64,000 nucleotides of DNA from Echinicola soli. Lineage in GTDB: Bacteria > Bacteroidota > Bacteroidia > Cytophagales > Cyclobacteriaceae. The stretch spans positions 1,555,501-1,619,500 of the forward strand of contig NZ_CP041253.1 of assembly GCF_006575665.1 (NCBI RefSeq), in the 5' to 3' direction. Position numbers and translations under genes: made by a program. The notes under the pieces were generated by a model. That model was not told the origin of the DNA and searched no databases. It saw only the letters and a list, made by a program, of their open reading frames with translations. Numbering within the stretch: position 1 is the first letter of the stretch; every line of letters starts with the position of its first letter. Below are positions 26,818 to 35,035 of this stretch, piece by piece.

Positions 26818-26879
26818 TCGAGGAATGAAGATAAGGGAAAGCGGTTTAAAATACTATAATCGCTTATTTTTTTGAAACT

Positions 26880-27403
26880 TGTATACTGAAGTAAAGTGGT
26901 CAGTTGAATTTTGAACATTTCTAAAAAAAAATCATAGTCCTCCGGGCAAGGAAACTGCTAAGGAGAAGGCAACCAAAGAGGGGCAAAGAGGAGACGTCTA
27001 GGGAAGGTCCAAATTTTATTTGGCGATATTGAAGGAAAAAGGGTAGGGGGCCCCTATGGATTCTCCCAGTCCTATCCCATACCTCGTTAGGGATACATTT
27101 ACTTTTGGCTAAATTCTTAGAAAATGTGGTGTTACTTGGGGAGCGAGTTGATGGGCAATATACCCTATTTGGGGTGTTTTATATGTTTTGGGTATTCTTT
27201 AATTTAAGGGGTAAATTTTATAGAAATAATTATATAAGACATATCAAAGGTTAGGTGGAGATATCGAAGTTTTGGCTTCATTGCCACAATTTGCAAATTA
27301 CAGATGAAAATAGAAATCTCAGCTAAATCATAATTTCACTTTCTATCTTACCCCAGGAAAATTCAAAAAACTCTAGGGACTTACATTAAATTTTTATTTT
27401 CCA
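26880..27403. other. gene-free stretch upstream of the HNH remnant
   Basis: No credible frame on either strand. One motif at about 27160-27178 (ATACCCTATTTGGGGTGT) resembles the palindromes upstream of other island genes but is less perfect. Confidence 0.4.
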
Positions 27404-27509
27404 GCATATTGTACAACCTCTCAATTAAGCGTAAATCCCTCAGGAAAAGGTTCGACATTTGTTCTGTTGGGGCTACAAAACCTCTTTCAATTGATTTTGG
27501 GGAGGTTTT
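27404..27509. repeat. island repeat, copy A
   Basis: Core 27430-27480 matches 28869-28919 and 35121 onward, including AAAAGGTTCGACATTTGTTC and GGGGCTACAAAA. It ends in a hairpin, AAAACCTC (27477-27484) with GAGGTTTT (27502-27509), then T-rich sequence. It lies just downstream of the fic gene. On the minus strand the core could encode a helix reading MSNLFLRDLRLIERLYNML, so a gene-end remnant is an alternative reading. Confidence 0.6.
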
Positions 27510-27552
27510 TCTTTTAAGTGCCCAGCCCGCAACAGATGTTTAAAAAGAAAAA

Positions 27553-28662
27553 TTACCCTTCCAGTATACGAATCAAATCCTCATTAATATAAAACACTTC
27601 ACGTCCGTCTTTTATCGGGCTGAGTATTCTGGCATCTACCAATTCACTGAAATATTTGGTCAAGGTTGTTCTGGAGGAAATTTGCATCGCATCACCAATT
27701 AATTTTTGCTTGATGTAGGGTTGACTGAACAACAACTCATTTACTTCCTTGTTATACCACTTGATTCTTGATCTCGCATATTCCAACGTAGACTCCATTT
27801 GGTTAAGTATGCTGCTGATGAGTTGGTTCGTTAATATGGAGGTTTTCTCCACTGCGTCCAGCATATAAAGAACCCATGGCTTCCAATTTCCTCGCTGGGA
27901 GACAACACCTAAGTTATAGTAGTAGTCGTCTTTATGGGTGATAATATATTTAGAGAGGTATAAAACGGGCTGGTCAAGGAGACCCTTGTTGGCCAGATAC
28001 AGGAGATTTATAATCCGCCCTGTACGTCCATTACCATCCGGAAAAGGGTGTATCGCTTCAAACTGATAATGGGCAATGCACATTTTAAGCAACGGATCTG
28101 TATCGAACTGTGCATCGTCGTTCAAATAGACTAGCAGATTATCCAATAGTCGCTCGATAATACCTTGCCCTCTTGGTGGTGTATAGATTACCTCTCCTGA
28201 CCTAAATTCGCTTTGCCCCCTTTGGATAACGGTCAGTGAGTGGGGAGGTCGCAATCCGCTTGACGTGTTTTTGATCTGTCTAAAAATAGCTATGATGCTT
28301 TCCAAGTCAATGGTACGCTTTTCCTGGGTACGTCTATAACCCTCCCAAAGTGCTTCCCTGTATCGCAATACTTCCTTGGTCGCAGGGTTAGCATGCTCCT
28401 CCTTCACCGTGTCTGAGACGGCTTTATAGAGCTCGTCTTCGGTAGTAAAGATATTCTCTATAGCCGACGATGCCTTGGCTTCCTGAAGTGAAATCGTATT
28501 GATCAACATATACGGGTTTGGCAACCGCTGCACATTGCTGTTTGCACCAGCCAATGCTCGGGATGAAGTGACCAGTTTCTTTAATATATCTACGTCGTCG
28601 GTTATCCCTTTCGGAGGGAGTAAAGGTAGATCATTGAAAGGTTTTGTTCTATCGTAAACCAT
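27553..28662 (-). CDS. Fic-family protein with winged-helix C-terminus
   Basis: 369 residues. The Fic motif HPFPDGNGRTGR is intact at 205-216 (catalytic His205, anion-binding GNGR). An inhibitory motif SSAIEN at 65-70 fits [S/T]xxxE[G/N], so this is a class II protein that self-inhibits through Glu69. The N-terminal domain (PLLPPKGI, AGANSNVQRLPNPYML) and the C-terminal winged-helix-like region (QISSRTTLTKYFSELVDARI) follow the common long Fic layout. Known members transfer AMP to a hydroxyl of a target protein; the target here is unknown. It stands alone between repeat copies A and B. Confidence 0.92.
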   Translation of the reverse strand: MVYDRTKPFNDLPLLPPKGITDDVDILKKLVTSSRALAGANSNVQRLPNPYMLINTISLQEAKASSAIENIFTTEDELYKAVSDTVKEEHANPATKEVLRYREALWEGYRRTQEKRTIDLESIIAIFRQIKNTSSGLRPPHSLTVIQRGQSEFRSGEVIYTPPRGQGIIERLLDNLLVYLNDDAQFDTDPLLKMCIAHYQFEAIHPFPDGNGRTGRIINLLYLANKGLLDQPVLYLSKYIITHKDDYYYNLGVVSQRGNWKPWVLYMLDAVEKTSILTNQLISSILNQMESTLEYARSRIKWYNKEVNELLFSQPYIKQKLIGDAMQISSRTTLTKYFSELVDARILSPIKDGREVFYINEDLIRILEG

Positions 28663-28778
28663 AATGTGTTCAATAATTACTCCTTAATTAAATACATGTG
28701 CAATGTAATGAAATAAAGTGGACACATTTATAGAATATGTTCATTTTTTGAAATAAAATGGACATACTTAGGTTTTCA

Positions 28779-28952
28779 GTCCATTTAATGAATAAGTCTG
28801 GTAGCCACCTAAAATCAAATCAAATCAACTTCCTTGACTTCAACATAACATACAGATTCTCCAGCAACCGCAAATCCCGTATAAAAAGGTTCGACATTTG
28901 TTCAACAGGGGCTACAAAAAACCCTTTATACGTTCAGTATTTGGGGTTTTTT
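28779..28952. repeat. island repeat, copy B
   Basis: Nearly identical to copy C (35036-35150) from the CCATTTAAT segment through the core at 28869-28919, apart from one extra AAATC unit. It ends in a hairpin with other arms than copy A: AAAAAACCC (28916-28924) with GGGTTTTTT (28944-28952). It lies about 120 bp upstream of fic. The plus-strand 84-residue frame across it is not supported as a gene. Confidence 0.65.
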
Positions 28953-29002
28953 CTTTTTGGGGGATGGATTGGGGGACGGTCTAGTAAAAAGGGAATGAAG
29001 CT

Positions 29003-29041
29003 AATTACCTAACCGCAGCTAATGTCTGCGGTTAGGTAATT
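29003..29041 (-). terminator. hairpin after the Clp-fold protease operon
   Basis: Perfect 16-bp stem (29003-29018 with 29026-29041), loop CTAATGT, 14 bp after the stop of the small minus-strand gene at 29056. Confidence 0.75.
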
Positions 29042-29055
29042 ATGAAATAAATTTT

Positions 29056-29241
29056 TTAAGTAGTCGTAAATGTTATATTGAAATCATTACTCATCATATC
29101 CTTTTGAATGTTAATGAGTTCCTGAATACTTTCATCAACCAAGTCAAACTCTTCGATTTCAAATCCGGAGCTTTCTGATTGCTCCCTTTTTGCTGCTTCA
29201 AGTTTGGAAAAAATTAATTCATAATTACTTGTTTCTGACAT
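29056..29241 (-). CDS. small acidic protein, partner of the Clp-fold protease
   Basis: 61 residues, acidic and helical (FSKLEAAKREQSESSGFEIE, VDESIQELINIQKDMM). It starts 11 bp after the protease stop, so it is in the same operon, and a hairpin closes the unit. Family not recognised. Small size and coupling would suit a regulator or substrate of the protease, which is only a guess. Confidence 0.6.
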   Translation of the reverse strand: MSETSNYELIFSKLEAAKREQSESSGFEIEEFDLVDESIQELINIQKDMMSNDFNITFTTT

Positions 29242-29252
29242 GTTCTTATTGG

Positions 29253-30422
29253 TTAAAATTGTAAAGGTTTTCTGAATTGAGACTCAATTTGCATCCTTAA
29301 CTGACCCAAAATAGCAAAATTTCCACATCTTGGACAAGTATATTTGCTATTTTTTGGAAAAGGAATATTTCCATTTTTGATTGGAATATTTTTATCAAAA
29401 TTACCTTGCAATATCTGTGACGATTTGCATTTTGGACAGGTGAATTTCACCTCAACGATTTGATTTTGTTTTTTCTGAGTTAACTCGGGAGGTGTTCCAG
29501 GGTTAACCGAGTATCGATATATTTGAGTGTTTGGAGTTTCGAATAGCTTATACATGTTAGTAGACTCTAAAGTCATTCTTAATAATGTATAATAATTTGT
29601 AATAGCATTGTCAAGTTCAGGAGTTTTGGAGTAATCGGTAATTAAAAGCCTCATTTTCTGAAAATCTTTAATTTTAATAGATCTTCCATGCGTTAACCAA
29701 GCCGAGTGATTGCAAAGCTTAGCTGCAATTTCTCTAGCTCGTTTTTCTTTCTCATCTGTTGTGACAGACTTTCGAGTTGAACTATGAGTTTCCCAATCTT
29801 GAAATTTATATTTTGATAGCCATTGGGTCACCAATTTTTGAGAGAAGTTTTGAGCATTTTCACAATGTTGTATTTCTCCCGGGGAAATGTTCTGTAATAT
29901 AGGAATGTATGCCGGATTTAATTTTTTGGTTCTTTCTACTTCTTCTTTAATTTTATTGAGACCTGTTAAAAAGCCCTCTGCTGAATATCTTTTATTATGG
30001 TTCATTATCTGGGCATCAATTGGCCCCAGTGATGACGACGGGCCCATTAATATTTCGTCACCTGCCATTGAAAAAATAGTTCCAGCGCTTTTAGCCGAAC
30101 CTGGTATTATTATTCCAACATGTTTGTATTTAGACCTAACTAAATCTACCAAATCTTCAACTACCTCAGCCGACCCACCAGGAGTTTCTAAAATAATATC
30201 AATAGCATTGCCCTTTAGGTTATTAAGCTGATCTTTGAATGGCATAATATCTGCGAATTCAATAGAGATTGGGGCATTGATTCTCGGGGATAGATCTGCT
30301 GCATAAACCAATAGATCTCTTCCTCCCCTCAACCTGGAAATCTCCTTTAACTGCTTTTTTCTTTCTTGATTAATTCCGTTAAAATCAAATCTCTTTTCAA
30401 GATATTCTGTATATTTGCCCAT
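29253..30422 (-). CDS. SDH-family Clp-fold serine protease with zinc-ribbon C-terminus
   Basis: 389 residues. The ClpP/SppA-like fold is clear: DIILETPGGSAEVVEDLVDL with oxyanion glycines at 82-83, then GIIIPGSAKSAGTIFSMAGD with the probable nucleophile Ser112, then ILMGPSSSLGPIDAQI. Lys111 is beside it, as in Ser-Lys type members. No signal peptide or membrane helix is seen, so it is cytosolic. The last 80 residues contain two Cys pairs, CPKC and CPRCG, forming a zinc ribbon. Proteases of this SDH type occur in bacterial defence and conflict islands. It is coupled to a 61-residue protein. Confidence 0.87.
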   Translation of the reverse strand: MGKYTEYLEKRFDFNGINQERKKQLKEISRLRGGRDLLVYAADLSPRINAPISIEFADIMPFKDQLNNLKGNAIDIILETPGGSAEVVEDLVDLVRSKYKHVGIIIPGSAKSAGTIFSMAGDEILMGPSSSLGPIDAQIMNHNKRYSAEGFLTGLNKIKEEVERTKKLNPAYIPILQNISPGEIQHCENAQNFSQKLVTQWLSKYKFQDWETHSSTRKSVTTDEKEKRAREIAAKLCNHSAWLTHGRSIKIKDFQKMRLLITDYSKTPELDNAITNYYTLLRMTLESTNMYKLFETPNTQIYRYSVNPGTPPELTQKKQNQIVEVKFTCPKCKSSQILQGNFDKNIPIKNGNIPFPKNSKYTCPRCGNFAILGQLRMQIESQFRKPLQF

Positions 30423-30468
30423 TGTAGTTTCTTTTACAAATAAATGTATGCCTATTTGAATAAAAATG

Positions 30469-30490
30469 AAATACCATGATCACGGTATTT
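30469..30490 (-). promoter_or_regulatory. palindromic element upstream of the Clp-fold protease
   Basis: AAATACC (30469-30475) and GGTATTT (30484-30490), loop of 8, about 46 bp upstream of the start codon. It is the second member of the recurring palindrome set. It could also terminate the minus-strand gene at 30523. Confidence 0.5.
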
Positions 30491-30522
30491 TTTTGCTTTT
30501 TAAACCTCCGAAAACTCCGTTT

Positions 30523-30816
30523 TTACACCTTCCCAAAACTGGTTTCCCTATCCACTACCCAAATTGAATCGCCATCAAATACTACATGAAATCCCCAATC
30601 CCATAACCTTTTAATTTCTTCCAAGTTTTCCTGTATGTCCAACATCGTAACCTCTTTTCCTGTCCACTTTTTGCAAAAGTCTATCCTCTCCTGCATTTTA
30701 TCGGATATTTCAACAGGGGAATCTTTACCAAGATACTCTTTATAATAAGCGTAGTTTTTTAGAAAATTAATCGGATACTTTTTCATAACAAACGATTTTG
30801 AATTAAACATTTTCAA
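30523..30816 (-). CDS. hypothetical protein
   Basis: Up to 97 residues (internal ATGs allow 87-97). Soluble and aromatic-rich: YPINFLKNYAYYKEYLGKD, QERIDFCKKWTGKEV, LWDWGFHVVFDGDSIWVVDR. No family recognised. It lies upstream of the protease on the same strand, but a palindrome separates them, so it is likely its own unit. Confidence 0.5.
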   Translation of the reverse strand: MKMFNSKSFVMKKYPINFLKNYAYYKEYLGKDSPVEISDKMQERIDFCKKWTGKEVTMLDIQENLEEIKRLWDWGFHVVFDGDSIWVVDRETSFGKV

Positions 30817-30929
30817 TGAGTATAACCCATTGATTTAAAAGGAAATATCAATTTAAGAATTTTTCAAAACCTGTTTGTTACCGCTGGTAGAACTATATTT
30901 TTATTCATCAAATAAGCGGCAAACAGCAA

Positions 30930-30958
30930 AAAGGGAGTAACAAGTCGTTACTCCCTTT
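30930..30958 (-). terminator. terminator of the three-gene cassette
   Basis: Perfect 12-bp stem AAAGGGAGTAAC/GTTACTCCCTTT, loop AAGTC. Read on the minus strand it ends in five T, so it should stop transcription of the operon 32146-31142. Confidence 0.8.
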
Positions 30959-31070
30959 ATAAGGACGTCCACTACTACCGGCCCCTGCCGTCATTTAAAA
31001 TGGCAGTATTCACCAAGCCATCAAATGACCATCAAACAAAAATAAATGTGCTTACTGGACACTTGCCCCG

Positions 31071-31095
31071 CTGCCGTAGTGAATCACTACAGCAG
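31071..31095. repeat. imperfect palindrome between the cassette end and its terminator
   Basis: CTGCCGTAGTG and CACTACAGCAG around AAT: 11-bp arms with one mismatch. No T run. Role unknown. Confidence 0.4.
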
Positions 31096-31141
31096 ATATT
31101 CAGGTTTCTTCTATCTGGGGGACGGTGCAGGTGATCGAGTA

Positions 31142-31494
31142 TCAGCTAATTTCCCCATTTAAGTCTGTCCAAGTTTGGTAATATGATTCAATATCTTTTT
31201 CGATTATTTCGAAGAGATTTTCGAATGATATAGCGTCAACAGGATGAACATACGTCTTCGGGTCAGAGAAATTTGTACCATTATCATAGAACATTTGACA
31301 ATGCCATTGTTTTACTGATTTGGGAATCAGTTCAAATTCAAAGTTTAAATGAAGACTTTGTTCTCAGAATCCCTTTCTTCAGTGAACTTTAATTCAACTA
31401 CATCAATAGGGACTTTTCCAATGGTATTTCTAATAGCTCTTTTTAATTCATCAAGACCATTGAAATTAGAAGAAATTTTTGCCGGTGTTATCAT
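31142..31494 (-). pseudogene. third gene of an unknown cassette, frameshifted
   Basis: From ATG 31494 the frame begins MITPAKISSNFNGLDELKRA and runs 48 codons to a TAA in the sequence for DSENKVFI. Shifting by one base at about 31350 restores a good frame, HLNFEFELIPKSVKQWHCQM, NFSDPKTYVHPVDAISFENL, to a TGA at 31142-31144. Together they make about 117 residues of consistent composition. Family unknown. The start is 9 bp after the stop of the previous gene. It is either broken or carries a sequencing slip. Confidence 0.6.
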
Positions 31495-31503
31495 AGTTTT
31501 ATT

Positions 31504-31704
31504 TTAAGATCTACCGCTTCCTCCGCAGCATGAACAGACTTCTCCGGAAGCCGCAAGAACATGTCTTTTTTCATTGAGCTTTTTAAGTTTTTCATCTATG
31601 TCATTTTTCCAAACTCCAGATTTTTTTTCCTTTAGGTCTTTTTCATAGCTTTCAACAGCCTCAAGAGCCTCTTTTAATTTTTGGTATACGTCTTGTTCTT
31701 TCAT
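31504..31704 (-). CDS. small coiled-coil protein with CxCC tail, second gene of the unknown cassette
   Basis: 66 residues. A charged helix (YQKLKEALEAVESYEKDLKE, then DIDEKLKKLNEKRHVL) ends in GEVCSCCGGSGRS, a possible metal-binding or lipid/thiol tail. It starts one base after the preceding stop, so translation is coupled. Family not recognised. Confidence 0.6.
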   Translation of the reverse strand: MKEQDVYQKLKEALEAVESYEKDLKEKKSGVWKNDIDEKLKKLNEKRHVLAASGEVCSCCGGSGRS

Positions 31705-31705
31705 A

Positions 31706-32146
31706 TTATAGTTTAGTTTGGGTTATTGTGTTTAAATCAGCGTTCTTCATTCCTTCGTAGGCCTTAGTGATTTCTGCTGTCATGAGACTTCTACAGGTTT
31801 TTTTTTGGCCTGGAATTAAATCATTAATGTTGATCAGGGTGTCGTATAAATCTTTATAAGAAGTCCAATAGGTTTGATACAGGATATTTTTTTCAATTAT
31901 ATCGTGGTTCCAAAGGGAAGCCGTTAGAGATAATGCATTAACTGCTTTAACAATGTCTGGACCTATAAGATTGTCTTTATCTATTTCACTTATATCTTGC
32001 CATGCCATGTGTAAATCAATTACTCCTTGTCGCCTGAACATATTTTTATTAGTGTTATTAGCTTTACCGGAAAGAAATACAGCTATGAGGCTAATGGCCA
32101 ATGAAATTCCTGCTACAAACAAAGATGCAATTTCGAAACCTGTCAT
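31706..32146 (-). CDS. membrane-anchored hypothetical protein, first gene of the unknown cassette
   Basis: 146 residues. One N-terminal membrane helix (FEIASLFVAGISLAISLIAV), then a soluble helical domain containing VIDLHMAWQDISEIDKDNL and YQTYWTSYKDLYDTL. The layout (helix, short linker with N-rich segment, helical domain) resembles the DUF4760-like small membrane proteins common in defence islands, but I cannot assign it firmly. It leads a three-gene operon with a palindrome 80 bp upstream. Confidence 0.6.
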   Translation of the reverse strand: MTGFEIASLFVAGISLAISLIAVFLSGKANNTNKNMFRRQGVIDLHMAWQDISEIDKDNLIGPDIVKAVNALSLTASLWNHDIIEKNILYQTYWTSYKDLYDTLININDLIPGQKKTCRSLMTAEITKAYEGMKNADLNTITQTKL

Positions 32147-32226
32147 AATATTAGCCTAATAAATTATTGCTTTGATCTGTTTTCTTTAAGTCATCCTTAA
32201 ATATACGTAGGGAAAGTAAATAAGGG

Positions 32227-32246
32227 AATACCCCTATTTGGGTATT
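32227..32246. promoter_or_regulatory. palindromic element between divergent cassettes
   Basis: AATACCC (32227-32233), loop CTATTT, GGGTATT (32240-32246), then T. Third member of the palindrome set. It is 80 bp upstream of the minus-strand operon and 66 bp upstream of the plus-strand gene at 32312. Confidence 0.5.
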
Positions 32247-32311
32247 TTTTTATTATTGGAGTTACTTTATATTGCACCGTCAATCTACTAGAAAAATAAA
32301 AAGAAACCTTA

Positions 32312-33301
32312 ATGACTATTTCCGAAATATTAGAAAAACTTCCTAAAGTAAAGGAGGATAGAGGGTATTGGTTGGTTAGAACAAAAGGTGGGTTGTATTA
32401 TGAGTCTTTCTTCGATGGGGAGTTTATTGCAGTTGGGTGGGAGAAAATAAAACTGTCTGATGTTGCAAAAGGAAAAACAGATAATAAAACAGGGTTTCAG
32501 ATTTTAAGGGAAATAATTTCTAAACATTACCCAGACGAATCTAGGCCAGGTTATGCTGCTAACCAATTATTAAAGTTCGCCTATGATATTAAGAAAAATG
32601 ACATTGTTTTAATTCCCAGTGAAAATTCGGATATAATTGCCTTTGGAGAAGTTGTTGAAACTCCAAGTTATTCAGATATATATAGCAACGATAAGTGTGC
32701 TTTTTCTAAGAGAAAGAAAGTTAGGTGGTTAAAAACCATTGGCAGGAATAAATTAGATCCTCATCTCTATAAATTGATGTTTTCACATTTAGCAATTTCT
32801 GACGCTTCGGGTTATGCCGAGCAAATCGATAAGGAAATAAGCTCTTTTTTTGTAAAGGGAGGTAAAGCCCATTTAGTTCTTGAGGTTCAAGCTGAGGAAG
32901 ATATTCCAGCGAAAAACCTATTTGAGTTTGGACTTTATTCTCTCGATATATTAGATGAATTTTGCAAGGTTGAGAGCCTGAAAATTAAATCAGATGAGTT
33001 TAATGTCAAATTAGACGTGCAATCTCCAGGATTTATTGAAATATCTGGAATGGATATTTCTGGGATAGTTCTTTTAGGATTAATTATTGTTTCAATTGCT
33101 GGTGGGGGAGCTAGTCTAAAAATGAAGAATGTTAATTTTGGCATCAATACGGATGGAATTATTGAAAAAATTGGAGGATTTCTGAGGGTTAATTCGAATA
33201 TAAAAGCTAAGAAAAAACTCTTGGAGAACCACACAAAAAATCTAGATATTAAAGATCCTGAAGAACTTATTAAGCTTTTTAAGGAGTTAAATAAAAAATG
33301 A
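32312..33301 (+). CDS. hypothetical protein with PUA/EVE-like N-terminus
   Basis: 329 residues. The first 150 residues (GYWLVRTKGGLYYESFFDGE, FIAVGWEKI, LKFAYDIKKNDIVLIPSENS, IIAFGEVVE) have the alternating strands and the GW segment seen in EVE/PUA-like domains that read modified nucleic acid bases. That is an inference from pattern only. The middle is unassigned, with a short hydrophobic stretch near 250-270 (SGIVLLGLIIVSIAGGGAS) that could be a membrane helix. The C-terminus is helical and Lys-rich. It overlaps the next gene by 4 bp (ATGA). Confidence 0.5.
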   Translation: MTISEILEKLPKVKEDRGYWLVRTKGGLYYESFFDGEFIAVGWEKIKLSDVAKGKTDNKTGFQILREIISKHYPDESRPGYAANQLLKFAYDIKKNDIVLIPSENSDIIAFGEVVETPSYSDIYSNDKCAFSKRKKVRWLKTIGRNKLDPHLYKLMFSHLAISDASGYAEQIDKEISSFFVKGGKAHLVLEVQAEEDIPAKNLFEFGLYSLDILDEFCKVESLKIKSDEFNVKLDVQSPGFIEISGMDISGIVLLGLIIVSIAGGGASLKMKNVNFGINTDGIIEKIGGFLRVNSNIKAKKKLLENHTKNLDIKDPEELIKLFKELNKK

Positions 33302-33513
33302 ATAAAATTCTTAACATACTGTCCCTTGTTGGTTCATTTATGGCAGTGTTTGGGGTTTTGTTCTTAATTCAAGACCTAACCTTAGGTAGCATAAATAGAT
33401 TTTCTCGTATTATCATTTTGGAAATTCTCCCTTTAAAGTATTTGGTTTTTACTACTACCTCATTATTGTTCATCCTTAAGTTTATTGAGTTTTATACACC
33501 TAATAGAAATTGA
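33298..33513 (+). CDS. small membrane protein coupled to the preceding gene
   Basis: 71 residues with two hydrophobic helices (ILSLVGSFMAVFGVLFLI and YLVFTTTSLLFILKFIEF) and a short connecting loop. Its ATG overlaps the stop of the PUA/EVE-like gene. Small two-helix proteins paired with a nucleic-acid-sensing protein are a usual shape for abortive-infection cassettes, but no family is recognised. Confidence 0.6.
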   Translation: MNKILNILSLVGSFMAVFGVLFLIQDLTLGSINRFSRIIILEILPLKYLVFTTTSLLFILKFIEFYTPNRN

Positions 33514-33614
33514 GATCCTGAAGAACTTACAAAAAAAGGGCACTCACAAACTGAGCCCCCTTTCCTGACTGACATTTTAAAAAGTGGATTGATGTTTTAT
33601 TTAGCGGTGGTGTG

Positions 33615-34505
33615 CTACAGATGAAGGAAATTCCACGTCCAATAAGTGCCATCATAAATCAAAAATGCCATTCTCCCCTTACCACTAGAAGAATCTAAGG
33701 GATATTGATTTACCAGACCTCCATGTAATATTTGTTTCCCGTTGCCCAAAACATCTATTGCCGCATTGTTATTCCTCCTAATCAACACCCATTTACCTGG
33801 ATACGGGTTAGGTGGCAATGAAATGGAAACCCTTGATGTATTGTAGCTCGATAGGTAGGTGTCTTTATCTGAGCAGGTGTAATTTGTTGATACCTGTTTT
33901 ACACTGAAATTTAATCCCCCTGCAAATAAGCTGTTGAACCAACCTCCGTAGCTTTTGCTGGCGTCACTTGATGTTCCATCCCATTACCCCTGCACTAACA
34001 CCATTTGGATCTATATTTCTTTGATCTAATCTACCTCCAATACTGCAATTGTGTTTTGGTATACCCGCTGAAGCTGAAACCACATCTGATGCGCTACCGC
34101 TTGAAAACACCCCATTACCTGACATAACAGATGGTTTATCTATATCACCTGGGTTTGAGGCTTTAATACCAGCAATAGGATTTCCCTCAAAGTCACTGTC
34201 AATATCTTGATCGACCTCTACCGCCAAATCGCCATTTTCATTGAAGAACCTAATATTATGTACTGGATCATCGTTTTCATCATAAGCAATAATTTCGACT
34301 CTTTGGCCAGTATTTTCCGTTTTTAAACTTTCTACCCGAAGGTTTGTGATATCAGCATTTTCAGCAAACACAGCTCCCCTGACGGTTAATTTACCCGGCT
34401 CGGTAATTCCCCAATCAAGTCCAGTAGTTTCATCCCCTAAATTGAAAGTTCCCTGACTTAGGTCAAAGAACTGTATCCATCGGACGAACCCATGTATCTT
34501 CCTGT
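33615..34505 (-). pseudogene. phage-structural or fibre-like protein remnant, frameshifted
   Basis: The minus strand is open in pieces. A segment near 34500-34450 reads KIPTGRYMGSSDGYSSLT. Next is GTFNLGDETTGLDW, GKLTVRGAVFAENADITNLR and DPVHNIRFFNENGDLAVEVD (ORF 34371-33964 with its upstream extension). After a shift at about 33975 the text goes on SSDASKSYGGWFNSLFAGGL and LPPNPYPGKWVLIRRNNNAA to TAA at 33615. Such N-D-G-rich text with a late -GWFNSLFAGG- is like tail-associated phage proteins. It is truncated at its 5 prime side by the IS66 fragment. Confidence 0.55.
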
Positions 34506-34520
34506 AGGAATTTTAATTTT

Positions 34521-34991
34521 TTATTTAGGCCGGTATTGTACCCAGTTTGAAGGGAGAAGCTGGTAGAGGTCTTTTTGCTTGTGGCTTTGAATTCTTTCAA
34601 AAACATCCTTGAGCCATTCAAACTCATTGACATTGTTCTTTTTGCAGCTGGCCATAAAGGAATACATGGCTGCGGTCATCTCTACGGCTTGGTGCGATCC
34701 GGCAAAAAGGAAGGCTTTTCTGCCGATTGCCAAGGGCCGGACAGCATTTTCCACAAGATTATTATTCAGCTCCATCTGTCCGTGAAGCGTATAGGCACTT
34801 AACCCCGCCCACCTGGAGCGGGCATAGTGTATAGCCTTGCCCAGCGGGCTTCCCGGCCTGTACCTGTATTGGTTTTCCTCCAACCACTTCCCAAGGTAGT
34901 AACTCCATATATCGGGATTAAACCCGGTGACAAGGTATCGACCGAAGTATGGGCGAAATACCTGGATCCGGAGACCAAAGATTGCTATCAA
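34521..34991 (-). mobile_element. IS66 transposase, C-terminal fragment
   Basis: 156 codons covering the end of an IS66-family transposase: SPLGKAIHYARSRWAGLSAY, HGQMELNNNLVENAVRPLAI, GRKAFLFAGSHQAVEMTAAM. The Glu of NNLVENAVRP is the last acidic residue of the DDE triad. The first two-thirds of the roughly 500-residue protein and the accessory IS66 genes are missing, so it cannot move by itself. Confidence 0.85.
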
Positions 34992-35035
34992 AATATGTTT
35001 ATTTTTTTTAAAAAATGAACATATTAAAGGTTTCA

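Noticed and set aside
27430..27480. tRNA fragment (GGTTCGA as a T-loop) as origin of the island repeat
   Set aside because: The flanking bases do not form a 5-bp T-stem, and no acceptor or CCA end is present.
28758..29012. 84-residue plus-strand gene
   Set aside because: It runs across repeat copy B and its hairpin; the homologous parts in A and C are not open over the same length.
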